A DNA stretch of 5,060 bases from Akkermansia muciniphila (GTDB lineage: Bacteria > Pseudomonadota > Gammaproteobacteria > Burkholderiales > Burkholderiaceae_C), in the NCBI GenBank assembly GCA_943327015.2, contig CALPVM020000183.1, positions 1 through 5,060 on the forward strand, in the 5' to 3' direction. The notes below the pieces were generated by a model. It saw only the letters and a list, made by a program, of their open reading frames with translations, was not told the origin of the DNA and ran no database searches. Positions 1 to 5,060 of this stretch are shown in pieces. The stretch's first letter is position 1. Each line of letters opens with the position of its first letter. The position numbers and the translations under genes are program-made.

Positions 1-198
1 ATTGCCTTGCTTTGTGGGTTTGTGCTTATGCTCTTTGCAGATGGTTACCTCTTGGCAGCCTTGGGTATTTTGACGGTGTGTTTTTTATTTCTTAGCCTCT
101 TAATGTTATCTATCGCAAGACTTCGTTTACGTGGTGCTGGCGGTACTTTTGACCAAAGCGTAGAAGAACTACGGCAAGACCGCATGGAGCTGGGCTGA
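1..198 (+). CDS. YqjE-type inner-membrane protein (phage holin family, superfamily III), C-terminal part
   Basis: The open frame runs into the window from its left edge, so only the last 65 residues are visible and the true start lies upstream. The fragment begins inside a hydrophobic stretch (ALLCGFVLMLF), turns at ADGY, and continues as a second membrane segment (about LLAALGILTVCFLFLSLLML). A basic cytoplasmic edge (ARLRLR) follows, then a short soluble tail, FDQSVEELRQDRMEL. Two adjacent helices followed by an 'F..s.eEL..Dr..L' tail is the pattern of the YqjE family, which databases label 'phage holin family protein'. In enterobacteria yqjE sits between yqjD (DUF883, ribosome-binding inner-membrane protein) and yqjK, and here too a YqjK-like gene follows directly, overlapping by one base. 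The holin label is a fold resemblance; nothing phage-like is nearby. The molecular function is not established. The family call rests on tail motif, topology and neighbour. Confidence 0.8.
   Translation: MALLCGFVLMLFADGYLLAALGILTVCFLFLSLLMLSIARLRLRGAGGTFDQSVEELRQDRMELG
186..189 (+). promoter_or_regulatory. Ribosome binding site of the yqjK-like gene
   Basis: A GGAG core lies 8 nt upstream of the ATG at 198, inside the last codons of the yqjE-like gene. Together with the TGATG stop/start overlap it supports translation starting at 198 and coupling to the upstream gene. Confidence 0.65.
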
Positions 199-503
199 TG
201 CAAACCCACGAACTCGTCGAAAAAAGACAGCAACTCATTCTGCAAAGTGCTGTTTTGCGTTTGCAACTGCAGCAGGAGTTACAACGGGTAAGTCGTCCCT
301 TGGCTTGGGTGGACAAAGTACAAAACGGTCTCAATTGGCTACGGCAACACCCGCAATGGCCTATTGCCACCATCACATTGTTGATAGTGGTACGTCCACG
401 CCAGAGCTTTAAGTGGGGAGGCCGTCTTTGGTGGGCATGGAACTTTTACCGGAATTTACAGCTCAATTTGTCAACAATGAATGCTCCAATGCAGAGGCGC
501 TAA
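198..503 (+). CDS. YqjK-like small inner-membrane protein
   Basis: A 101-residue protein. Its N-terminal half is a polar, Gln/Arg/Leu-rich helix with coiled-coil character (about residues 5-32, KRQQLILQSAVLRLQLQQEL). Next comes a Trp-containing region (VDKVQNGLNWLRQHPQW), one short hydrophobic segment (about 54-66, PIATITLLIVVRP) and a basic aromatic tail (KWGGRLWWAWNFYRNL). This order, with 'W.L......(hydrophobic)..RP....KW..R....W..(Y)R', closely resembles what I remember of E. coli YqjK, whose gene also follows yqjE. The ATG at 198 is favoured because it overlaps the preceding stop in TGATG and has a GGAG 8 nt before it. The stop lies two bases before the start of the PHA synthase homologue, so all three genes probably share a transcript. 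E. coli YqjK is tied to envelope/stress physiology only through its neighbours; no biochemical role is known to me. Family assignment is by pattern, not search. Confidence 0.72.
   Translation: MQTHELVEKRQQLILQSAVLRLQLQQELQRVSRPLAWVDKVQNGLNWLRQHPQWPIATITLLIVVRPRQSFKWGGRLWWAWNFYRNLQLNLSTMNAPMQRR
493..497 (+). promoter_or_regulatory. Ribosome binding site selecting the PHA synthase start at 506
   Basis: AGAGG lies 8 nt before the ATG at 506. The same frame is open further upstream with a GTG at 413 and an ATG at 437, but those lie inside the yqjK-like gene and show no comparable Shine-Dalgarno spacing. The site therefore decides the start at 506 and a 591-residue product. Confidence 0.65.
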
Positions 504-505
504 CA

Positions 506-2281
506 ATGAATCCTTTACTTCTGACTTTGGATACTCCTTGGACTAAAGCTGAAATACCAAAAGAAACTGCAACCCAACAACTGGATCGGTTATGGCATAG
601 CGCCATTGCAGAAAGTCTGGGTGGGCTTTCGCCCGTGTCACTGGCCTTGGCACTGGCAGATTGGGCTTGGCACTTGGGGCTTTCGCCCGGGCGACAAATG
701 GAACTAAGCCGTCTGGCTTTGAAACTGACAGAACAGAGTTGCAGCCCTGCCAACGTAATCTCCAAACACAAAGGGTTAGATGACGAAGACCCGCGTTTTC
801 GCCATGAAGCTTGGGCACGCTGGCCGTTTTGCCAGATGCGGGCTGCATTCAGAAACTGTGAGATATTTTGGGCAGAAGCGGCATCTGCACCGGGTATGAC
901 AGCACATCACGCGCAAATAACGCATTTTTTTGCCAGACAGTGGCTGGGCATGCTAACCCCTGCCAACGGCTTATTTACCAACCCGGTGGTGCTGGACGAT
1001 GTGGTGCAATCGCAAGGTGCACATCTGCTGCAAGGCTTTATCAACCGACTTGAAGATTTAAACACCGGCCATTCGCAATGGGCTGCTACACAGGCTGCAC
1101 GCTTTGTGGTGGGCAGGGATGTGGCCTGTACTCCCGGCAAAGTGGTGTACCGCAACCACCTGATAGAACTGCTACGCTTTGACGCACAAACCACACAAGT
1201 GCACCCTGAGCCGGTATTTCTGGTGCCATCGTGGATTATGAAGTACTACATTCTGGATCTCTCGCCGCACAACTCTATGGTGCGCTATCTTGTAAGCCAG
1301 GGTCATACGGTTTACATGCTGTCGTGGCGCAACCCACAAGCTAAAGACCATGACCTATCCATGGATGACTACCTACGCATGGGTATTTTGGATGCCTTGG
1401 GCGAAATTGGTGTGTTGAGTGGCACCGATTATGGTGTGCATGCGGTGGGCTACTGTTTGGGTGGAACCCTGTTGGCAATAGCAGCGGCTGCTTTGGCACG
1501 CGAACACGGCGTTGAACGCACTGCCCATTTACCAACACTGCAAACCGTCACGTTATTAGCGGCGCAAACCGATTTTTCTGAGCCGGGGGAGTTAGGACTT
1601 TTTATTGACGAGAGCCAGATAGAGTACCTGGACAACATCACACGGGGCAAGGGCTACTTGACCGGAGAGCAAATGGCGGGTTCATTCCAGTTTTTGCATT
1701 CACGCGACTTGATCTGGACTCGGCGCATGCGTGAATACCTGATGGGCGAACGCGAACAAGGCTCTGACCTGATGGCATGGAATGCCGACACCACCCGCAT
1801 GCCGGCACGTATGCACCACGAATATTTAATCAGCCTGTATTTAAACAACGCTCTGGCGTCCAGCGCCTACGAGGTAGAAGGACACAGCATCTCGCTCGGT
1901 GATATCCACACGCCCCTGTTAGTTGTGGCAACCGAGCGCGACCATATTTCGCCTTGGACATCGGTGTACAAGCTGCACCATTTGTGCGATGCCGAAATAA
2001 CCTTTGTACTCACCAGCGGTGGGCATAACGCGGGCATTGTGTCTGAACCTGGTCATGCCAACCGCAGCTATCAAATCAAGACCCGCCCGGCACAAGGGGC
2101 TTGGATAGAGCCGTCCCACTGGCCGGTGCACGCCACCTCGTGCAAAGGCTCTTGGTGGCCGGCCTGGCACCAATGGCTAGCAGAACGCAGCAGCCCGATG
2201 CAAGCGGCTCAAGCATTTGCAACCGATCAGGATTTTGGTACAGCCCCCGGCACATATATCTTTCAAAAGTATAAGGACTAA
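506..2281 (+). CDS. phaC: Class I-type poly(3-hydroxyalkanoate) synthase homologue (PhaC family, alpha/beta hydrolase)
   Basis: A 591-residue protein, the usual size for class I PHA synthases (Cupriavidus necator PhaC is about 589). These polymerise (R)-3-hydroxyacyl-CoA into polyester at granule surfaces, releasing CoA. The N-terminal PhaC_N-type region holds the 'SPAN'-like motif MLTPANGLFTNP (149-160). The C-terminal alpha/beta-hydrolase domain carries KYYILDLSP, then VSQGHTVYMLSWRNP, the lipase-like box GYCLGG with nucleophile Cys317, Asp479 in TERDHISPW, and His507 in SGGHNAGIVSEPGH. Near the C-terminus are GSWWPAWHQWL (from 548) and APGTYI. The triad positions nearly match those remembered for C. 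necator PhaC (319/480/508), so the enzyme looks intact. The stretches WNADTTRMPARMHHEYL and TERDH..PW.SVYK.H resemble the second, phaAB-unlinked PhaC lineage of proteobacteria rather than C. necator PhaC1 itself. There is no phaA, phaB or phasin gene in view. Start 506 is chosen from AGAGG at 493-497 and the 2-nt gap after the yqjK-like stop. Polymer synthesis is inferred; a depolymerase or other acyltransferase role is not excluded. Confidence 0.93.
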   Translation: MNPLLLTLDTPWTKAEIPKETATQQLDRLWHSAIAESLGGLSPVSLALALADWAWHLGLSPGRQMELSRLALKLTEQSCSPANVISKHKGLDDEDPRFRHEAWARWPFCQMRAAFRNCEIFWAEAASAPGMTAHHAQITHFFARQWLGMLTPANGLFTNPVVLDDVVQSQGAHLLQGFINRLEDLNTGHSQWAATQAARFVVGRDVACTPGKVVYRNHLIELLRFDAQTTQVHPEPVFLVPSWIMKYYILDLSPHNSMVRYLVSQGHTVYMLSWRNPQAKDHDLSMDDYLRMGILDALGEIGVLSGTDYGVHAVGYCLGGTLLAIAAAALAREHGVERTAHLPTLQTVTLLAAQTDFSEPGELGLFIDESQIEYLDNITRGKGYLTGEQMAGSFQFLHSRDLIWTRRMREYLMGEREQGSDLMAWNADTTRMPARMHHEYLISLYLNNALASSAYEVEGHSISLGDIHTPLLVVATERDHISPWTSVYKLHHLCDAEITFVLTSGGHNAGIVSEPGHANRSYQIKTRPAQGAWIEPSHWPVHATSCKGSWWPAWHQWLAERSSPMQAAQAFATDQDFGTAPGTYIFQKYKD

Positions 2282-2293
2282 ATTGCACCATTT

Positions 2294-2333
2294 ATTTGCA
2301 TTGTGACTCCCGTTTTTCGTACACAATGCACAT
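2294..2333. repeat. Inverted repeat (9-bp perfect arms) upstream of the LOG-family gene
   Basis: TGCATTGTG at 2297-2305 is exactly complementary in reverse to CACAATGCA at 2322-2330, with 16 nt between them. Beyond one mismatch the symmetry continues by two more pairs (AT at 2294-2295, AT at 2332-2333). It occupies most of the gap between the PHA synthase stop (2281) and the LOG gene. The right arm contains the candidate ATG at 2326 and ends 4 nt before the candidate ATG at 2335, where a ribosome binding site would normally sit. There is no T-tract after it, so it does not look like an intrinsic terminator. It could be a dimeric repressor operator or an mRNA hairpin that occludes initiation. 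The symmetry is directly visible; any function is inference. Confidence 0.55.
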
Positions 2334-2334
2334 T

Positions 2335-3210
2335 ATGGAATCTACCGAACACCTTACCCAACATGTAACCGAGCGTCGCCTGGCCGACGCTTGGGCTGAA
2401 CTGCAAAACTATGCCAACCAAGGCAAACCGCTGGATGCAGATGCCAATCGTTTGGCTTTTGCCGACCCCGAATTTTTGCTGCGACGCGAAACGCGGGGCA
2501 TAAGGTTTCAGCTGGAAATGCTTAAACCCGATTTAGAGCAAAGCGAACAGGGCATCGAGAACACGGTAGTGGTGTTTGGCAGTGCGCGCTTTCCATCCCC
2601 CGAAACAGCGCAAGCCAGCATGGACGCAGCGCAAAAAAACGGCGACGCGGCACACATCAAAATTGCCCAGCGCCAGTTGCGCAATGCACACTATTACGAC
2701 CAAGCACGCCTGTTTGCGCAGCAAGTAGCCCAGTACAGCGCACACCGCCGCAAAGAAGACCGGCTATTTATTGCCACTGGGGGCGGCCCAGGTATTATGG
2801 AAGCGGCCAACCGTGGTGCCCACGAAATGAGTGCCCCAAGTGTTGGGCTAAACATTGCCCTGCCGCACGAGCAAAGCCCCAACCCCTACATTACCCCGGA
2901 GCTATGCTTTAGGTTTCACTACTTTGCGCTGCGCAAAATGCATTTCATGATGCGAGCCAAAGCACTGGTGGCTTTTCCGGGTGGGTTTGGCACGCTGGAC
3001 GAATTGTTTGAAGTCATTACCCTGGTGCAAACCGGCAAAGCCAAGCCGGTGCCTATCGTACTGTTTGGCACCGACTACTGGAAGCGCTTGTGTAACTTTG
3101 ACGTTCTGGTAGAAGAAGGCGCTATTTCGCCGGAAGATTTAAACCTGTTTAAATACACCGACAACCCCACCGAGGCGTGGGAAATCATCCGCGCTTTTTA
3201 TAACCTTTGA
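2335..3210 (+). CDS. LOG-family protein (TIGR00730-like), putative nucleoside 5'-monophosphate phosphoribohydrolase
   Basis: Numbered from ATG 2335 this is 291 residues, a long LOG type rather than the short (about 190-residue) form. The first 75 residues are polar and helical (MESTEHLTQHVTERRLADAW). The Rossmann-like domain follows: VVVFGSARF (78-86), an inserted helical segment (about 90-140), TGGGPGIMEAANRGAHE (148-164), FALRKMHFMMRAKALVAF (197-214) and the signature PGGFGTLDE (215-223). Arg200 and Glu223 are the likely catalytic pair by family analogy. LOG enzymes split the N-glycosidic bond of nucleoside monophosphates (cytokinin ribotides in plants; AMP-like substrates in several bacterial homologues). 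'Lysine decarboxylase' is a historical misannotation. The start is uncertain: ATG 2326 (adds MHI) and TTG 2296 are in frame, and none has a clear Shine-Dalgarno sequence. The shortest ATG form is chosen because family conservation begins after it. The gene is probably separate from the synthase operon given the gap and inverted repeat. The real substrate is unknown. Confidence 0.88.
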   Translation: MESTEHLTQHVTERRLADAWAELQNYANQGKPLDADANRLAFADPEFLLRRETRGIRFQLEMLKPDLEQSEQGIENTVVVFGSARFPSPETAQASMDAAQKNGDAAHIKIAQRQLRNAHYYDQARLFAQQVAQYSAHRRKEDRLFIATGGGPGIMEAANRGAHEMSAPSVGLNIALPHEQSPNPYITPELCFRFHYFALRKMHFMMRAKALVAFPGGFGTLDELFEVITLVQTGKAKPVPIVLFGTDYWKRLCNFDVLVEEGAISPEDLNLFKYTDNPTEAWEIIRAFYNL

Positions 3211-3220
3211 GTTTTAGTCT
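3211..3220. other. 10-bp gap between convergent stop codons (LOG gene and rmuC)
   Basis: The TGA of the LOG gene ends at 3210 and the minus-strand TAA of rmuC ends at 3221. The intervening sequence GTTTTAGTCT holds no stem-loop with a T-tract, and I found no convincing hairpin in the flanking 20-30 bp. Transcription from each side probably runs into the other gene's 3' end, or ends by Rho. Confidence 0.6.
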
Positions 3221-4612
3221 TTAGCTTTCGGTCGCATCCAGATCAAAGTCTTTGTCGGTGGGTATAAGTGTTTGGGCTTGCGTCTCGGGCAAGGCTTCTA
3301 CCTGCTTGAGTACCCTGCCCATGGCACGGCTACGCACCTCGGCACTGTCAATGGTTTTTAGCACGGTTTCGGTTTGCGACTTAACCTTGGCCAAGACCGT
3401 GCCAAACTTGGCAAATTCGGTTTTTACCGCACCCAACACCTGCCAGACTTCGCTGGAACGTTTTTCTAAAGCCAGGGTACGGAAACCCATCTGCAAGGAG
3501 TTGAGCATGGCCAGCAAGGTCGTTGGCCCTGCAAGCGTTATGCGGTGCTCACGCTGCAAAAACTCCATCAACCCGGGGCGGCGCAACACTTCTGCATACA
3601 GCCCTTCTGTGGGTAAAAACAAAATAGCAAAGTCAGTAGTGTGCGGTGGCTCAATGTATTTTTCGCAAATCGATTTAGCCTCTAGCCTGATCCGCGCTTC
3701 TAGTGCCTTGGCTGCCAACTCAGCCTCCACGGCGTTGGCCCTGCCCTGAGCATCCAACAAGCGCTCGTAGTCTTCGTTGGGAAACTTGGCATCTATCGGC
3801 AGCCACAACGGAACTTGCCGGTCGCCCTGCCCTGGCAATTTGATCGCAAAGTCCACCACATGCTTGCTGCCCGGGCGGGTTGGTACTTGGGTAGCGTATT
3901 GGTCTGGCACAAATACCTGCTCCAGCAAACTGGCAAGCTGCGCCTCACCAAACATGCCGCGGGTTTTAACGTTGCTTAGCAAGTGCTTAAGGTCGCCCAC
4001 ACCCTGCGCCAGCGACTGCATCTCGCCCAGCCCCTTGTGCACCTGCTCCAGCCGGTCAGCCACTTGCTTAAAGCTCTCGCCCAAGCGCGCCTCCAGGGTA
4101 CTTTGCAGCTTTTCGTCTACGGTGGCACGCATTTCGTCTAACTTGGCGGCATTACTGGTTTGCAATTGAGCCAGTTGGTTATCCAGCGTCTGGCGTACAT
4201 CCAGCATGCGCTGGGCGTTGGATTCTGCAATGCGGTTCAGCGAATCAGACACATTTTTTTGCATAAGCACCAACTGTTGGCCAAATGCATCCATTTGCAT
4301 ATTCTGGGTGCGGGTAGCTTCTGCACTTTGTTGCATTAGGGTTTGCTGGAAACTTGCCATGGTCTGGCCCGCCTCCTGCCGAGAGGCACGGGCAGACTCC
4401 TGCAGTTCCCGACGTAACTCGCGCTCTGCTTTTTCTACCCGCTCAGAACACAGCAGCACTGCTGAAAGCAGCTCTTTGTGCGCCAAGACGCGCGCTTGCA
4501 TGTCTGCAGACTCATTGGCTTGGGCACTGCTGCGCAAACTCAGCAGCCATGCCAACAAGCCAATATTTACCAACCCTACCGCCAACAAAGCCCATTGCAA
4601 CACGTCTGCCAT
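3221..4612 (-). CDS. rmuC: DNA recombination protein RmuC
   Basis: A 463-residue protein, close to E. coli RmuC (about 475). An N-terminal hydrophobic segment (about residues 5-26, LQWALLAVGLVNIGLLAWLL) looks like a membrane anchor. A long Gln/Glu/Ala-rich coiled-coil region (about 30-215) follows, then the conserved RmuC domain (about 215-425): GMFGEAQLASLLEQVF (219-234), HVVDFAIKLPG (251-261), WLPIDAKFP (270-278), EPPHTTDFAILFLPTEGLYAEV (about 321-342) and ITLAGPTTLLAMLNSLQMGF (358-377). Glu223, Asp254, Asp274 and Lys276 fit the E...D...DxK pattern of a restriction-endonuclease-like fold, so the active site appears intact. E. coli RmuC limits recombination at inverted repeats, probably by cleaving secondary structure; this is known by genetics more than biochemistry. 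ATG 4612 is one base after the nitroreductase stop and has GGTGG upstream, so the two are likely co-translated. The acidic C-terminal tail (DKDFDLDATES) is ordinary. Assignment is very secure. Confidence 0.96.
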   Translation of the reverse strand: MADVLQWALLAVGLVNIGLLAWLLSLRSSAQANESADMQARVLAHKELLSAVLLCSERVEKAERELRRELQESARASRQEAGQTMASFQQTLMQQSAEATRTQNMQMDAFGQQLVLMQKNVSDSLNRIAESNAQRMLDVRQTLDNQLAQLQTSNAAKLDEMRATVDEKLQSTLEARLGESFKQVADRLEQVHKGLGEMQSLAQGVGDLKHLLSNVKTRGMFGEAQLASLLEQVFVPDQYATQVPTRPGSKHVVDFAIKLPGQGDRQVPLWLPIDAKFPNEDYERLLDAQGRANAVEAELAAKALEARIRLEAKSICEKYIEPPHTTDFAILFLPTEGLYAEVLRRPGLMEFLQREHRITLAGPTTLLAMLNSLQMGFRTLALEKRSSEVWQVLGAVKTEFAKFGTVLAKVKSQTETVLKTIDSAEVRSRAMGRVLKQVEALPETQAQTLIPTDKDFDLDATES

Positions 4613-4613
4613 G

Positions 4614-5060
4614 TTAGTCTAACCACCGGGTAAAGTCTTGCACGGCCACGCGCGGCGTATGAAAGGTATTAACTACTGCAGAACTGTCTGCATAGCCCAG
4701 CGCCATGCCGCATACCAGCATTTCATTCTCACCAGCGCCAATGTGCGGCAAGATAATGCTCCTAAAACCGTTCCATGCGGCTTGCGCGCAGGTATGTAAA
4801 CCTCTGGCGCGCGCTGCGATCATGATGTTTTGCAAAAACATGCCGTAGTCAAGCATCGAGCCACGCCCCATAACCTTGTCGATGGTAAACATCAAACCCA
4901 CGGGCGCATCAAAAAAGCGGTAATTGCGCTGGTGTTGCAGATGCATTTTGTCTTTGTCGGCCTTGCCGATACCCAGCAAACCGTACAGCCCCCAGCCGTT
5001 CTCACGGCGTCGGTCGATGTACGGGCTTACCCATTGCTGGGGGTAGTAGTCGTATTCCTC
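4614..5060 (-). CDS. Nitroreductase-family FMN-dependent oxidoreductase, C-terminal part
   Basis: The frame is open to the right edge of the window, so this gene is truncated. 148 residues are visible and the N-terminus (roughly a third of a typical 220-residue protein, including the first FMN-binding SxRxF-like motif) lies outside. Visible features, numbered from the edge, are YDYYPQQWVSPYIDRRR (3-19), YGLLGIGK (26-33), FFDAPVGLMFTID (about 49-61), GSMLDYGMFLQNIMIAAR (67-84) and GMALGYAD (118-125). The dimer-interface/FMN helix 'D.g...QN..laA...GL..C' and the 'G..lGy.d' motif are hallmarks of the nitroreductase superfamily, which uses FMN and NAD(P)H to reduce nitroaromatics, quinones or enones. 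The tail RVAVQDFTRWLD matches the common 'Rapv.efv...d' ending. A TTG at 4979 could be read as a start, but the conserved residues upstream of it show the gene extends further. The 1-nt gap to rmuC suggests co-transcription, with no obvious functional link. The substrate cannot be told from sequence. Confidence 0.9.
   Translation of the reverse strand, partial: EEYDYYPQQWVSPYIDRRRENGWGLYGLLGIGKADKDKMHLQHQRNYRFFDAPVGLMFTIDKVMGRGSMLDYGMFLQNIMIAARARGLHTCAQAAWNGFRSIILPHIGAGENEMLVCGMALGYADSSAVVNTFHTPRVAVQDFTRWLD
4623..4627 (-). promoter_or_regulatory. Probable ribosome binding site of rmuC
   Basis: Read on the minus strand this is GGTGG, 10 nt before the rmuC ATG at 4612, lying inside the last codons of the nitroreductase gene. 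It is a weak Shine-Dalgarno match; translational coupling through the 1-nt gap between stop and start may matter more. Confidence 0.4.

Noticed and set aside
1..198. Prophage or lysis cassette suggested by the 'phage holin family' label
   Set aside because: The fragment matches the chromosomal YqjE type, is followed by a YqjK-like gene, and has no endolysin, spanin or other phage gene nearby.
413..505. Extended PHA synthase start at GTG 413 or ATG 437
   Set aside because: These would overlap the yqjK-like gene by 67-91 bp, lack a suitable ribosome binding site, and add residues with no family resemblance. ATG 506 has AGAGG at the right distance.
623..689. 13-nt direct repeat GGGCTTTCGCCCG (623-635 and 677-689), each copy able to form a GGGC-GAAA-GCCC mini-hairpin on the minus strand
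   Set aside because: Both copies are in frame and encode GLSP (from residues 40 and 58). The region 'GGLSP...DWA.HL..SPG' is, as I recall, conserved in this PhaC group, so protein constraint plus chance codon identity explains it.
2296..2327. Sigma-70 promoter for the LOG gene (TTGCAT at 2296 or TTGTGA at 2301, with CACAAT at 2322)
   Set aside because: The spacers are about 20 and 15 nt, and the -10 match is poor. A promoter here is plausible by position but not supported well enough to list.
2297..2330. Intrinsic terminator of the PHA synthase operon
   Set aside because: The dyad has a 16-nt loop, a modest-GC stem and no following T-tract; the run of T's lies inside the loop.
3252..4622. 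Long plus-strand open frames opposite rmuC (3252-3749, 3777-4169, 4206-4622)
   Set aside because: They are antisense shadows of rmuC. Their translations are Ser/Cys-rich with no domain pattern, and the minus-strand frame shows clear RmuC motifs throughout.
4614..4979. Short nitroreductase starting at TTG 4979
   Set aside because: The frame stays open to the window edge and the upstream residues (YDYYPQQWVSPYIDRRR) fit the nitroreductase family, so the gene is truncated by the window and not short.

Overview
The window looks like ordinary chromosomal housekeeping DNA from a betaproteobacterium, most likely Burkholderiales and perhaps a lower-GC member of the Comamonadaceae. That placement rests on remembered protein resemblance (class I-type PHA synthase, long LOG protein, RmuC and nitroreductase variants) and moderate GC by eye. 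It is an inference, not a measurement. Coding density is very high, and I see no tRNA, rRNA, CRISPR array, insertion sequence or prophage module.

Left part, plus strand (1-2281): a tight cluster of three genes. First is the C-terminal end of a YqjE-type inner-membrane protein ('phage holin family'), cut by the window start. Its stop overlaps by one base the start of a YqjK-like small membrane protein, and two bases after that ends a 591-residue polyhydroxyalkanoate (PHA) synthase homologue begins. The synthase has a complete Cys317/Asp479/His507 triad. The spacing implies one transcript, with the synthase at the end of a yqjE-yqjK stress/envelope unit.

Middle (2282-3210): a gap of about 50 bp carries a 9-bp perfect inverted repeat whose right arm covers one candidate start codon of the next gene. 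That gene encodes a LOG-family (TIGR00730-like) nucleotide phosphoribohydrolase, often misnamed lysine decarboxylase.

Right part, minus strand (3221-5060): a nitroreductase-family flavoprotein, truncated at the window end, is followed after a 1-nt gap by rmuC. RmuC is a membrane-anchored coiled-coil protein with a nuclease-like domain. The LOG gene and rmuC converge with only 10 bp between their stop codons and no recognisable terminator.

I did not find a previously undescribed system. The points most worth checking are the linkage of a PHA synthase homologue to yqjE-yqjK and the inverted repeat at the LOG gene start.
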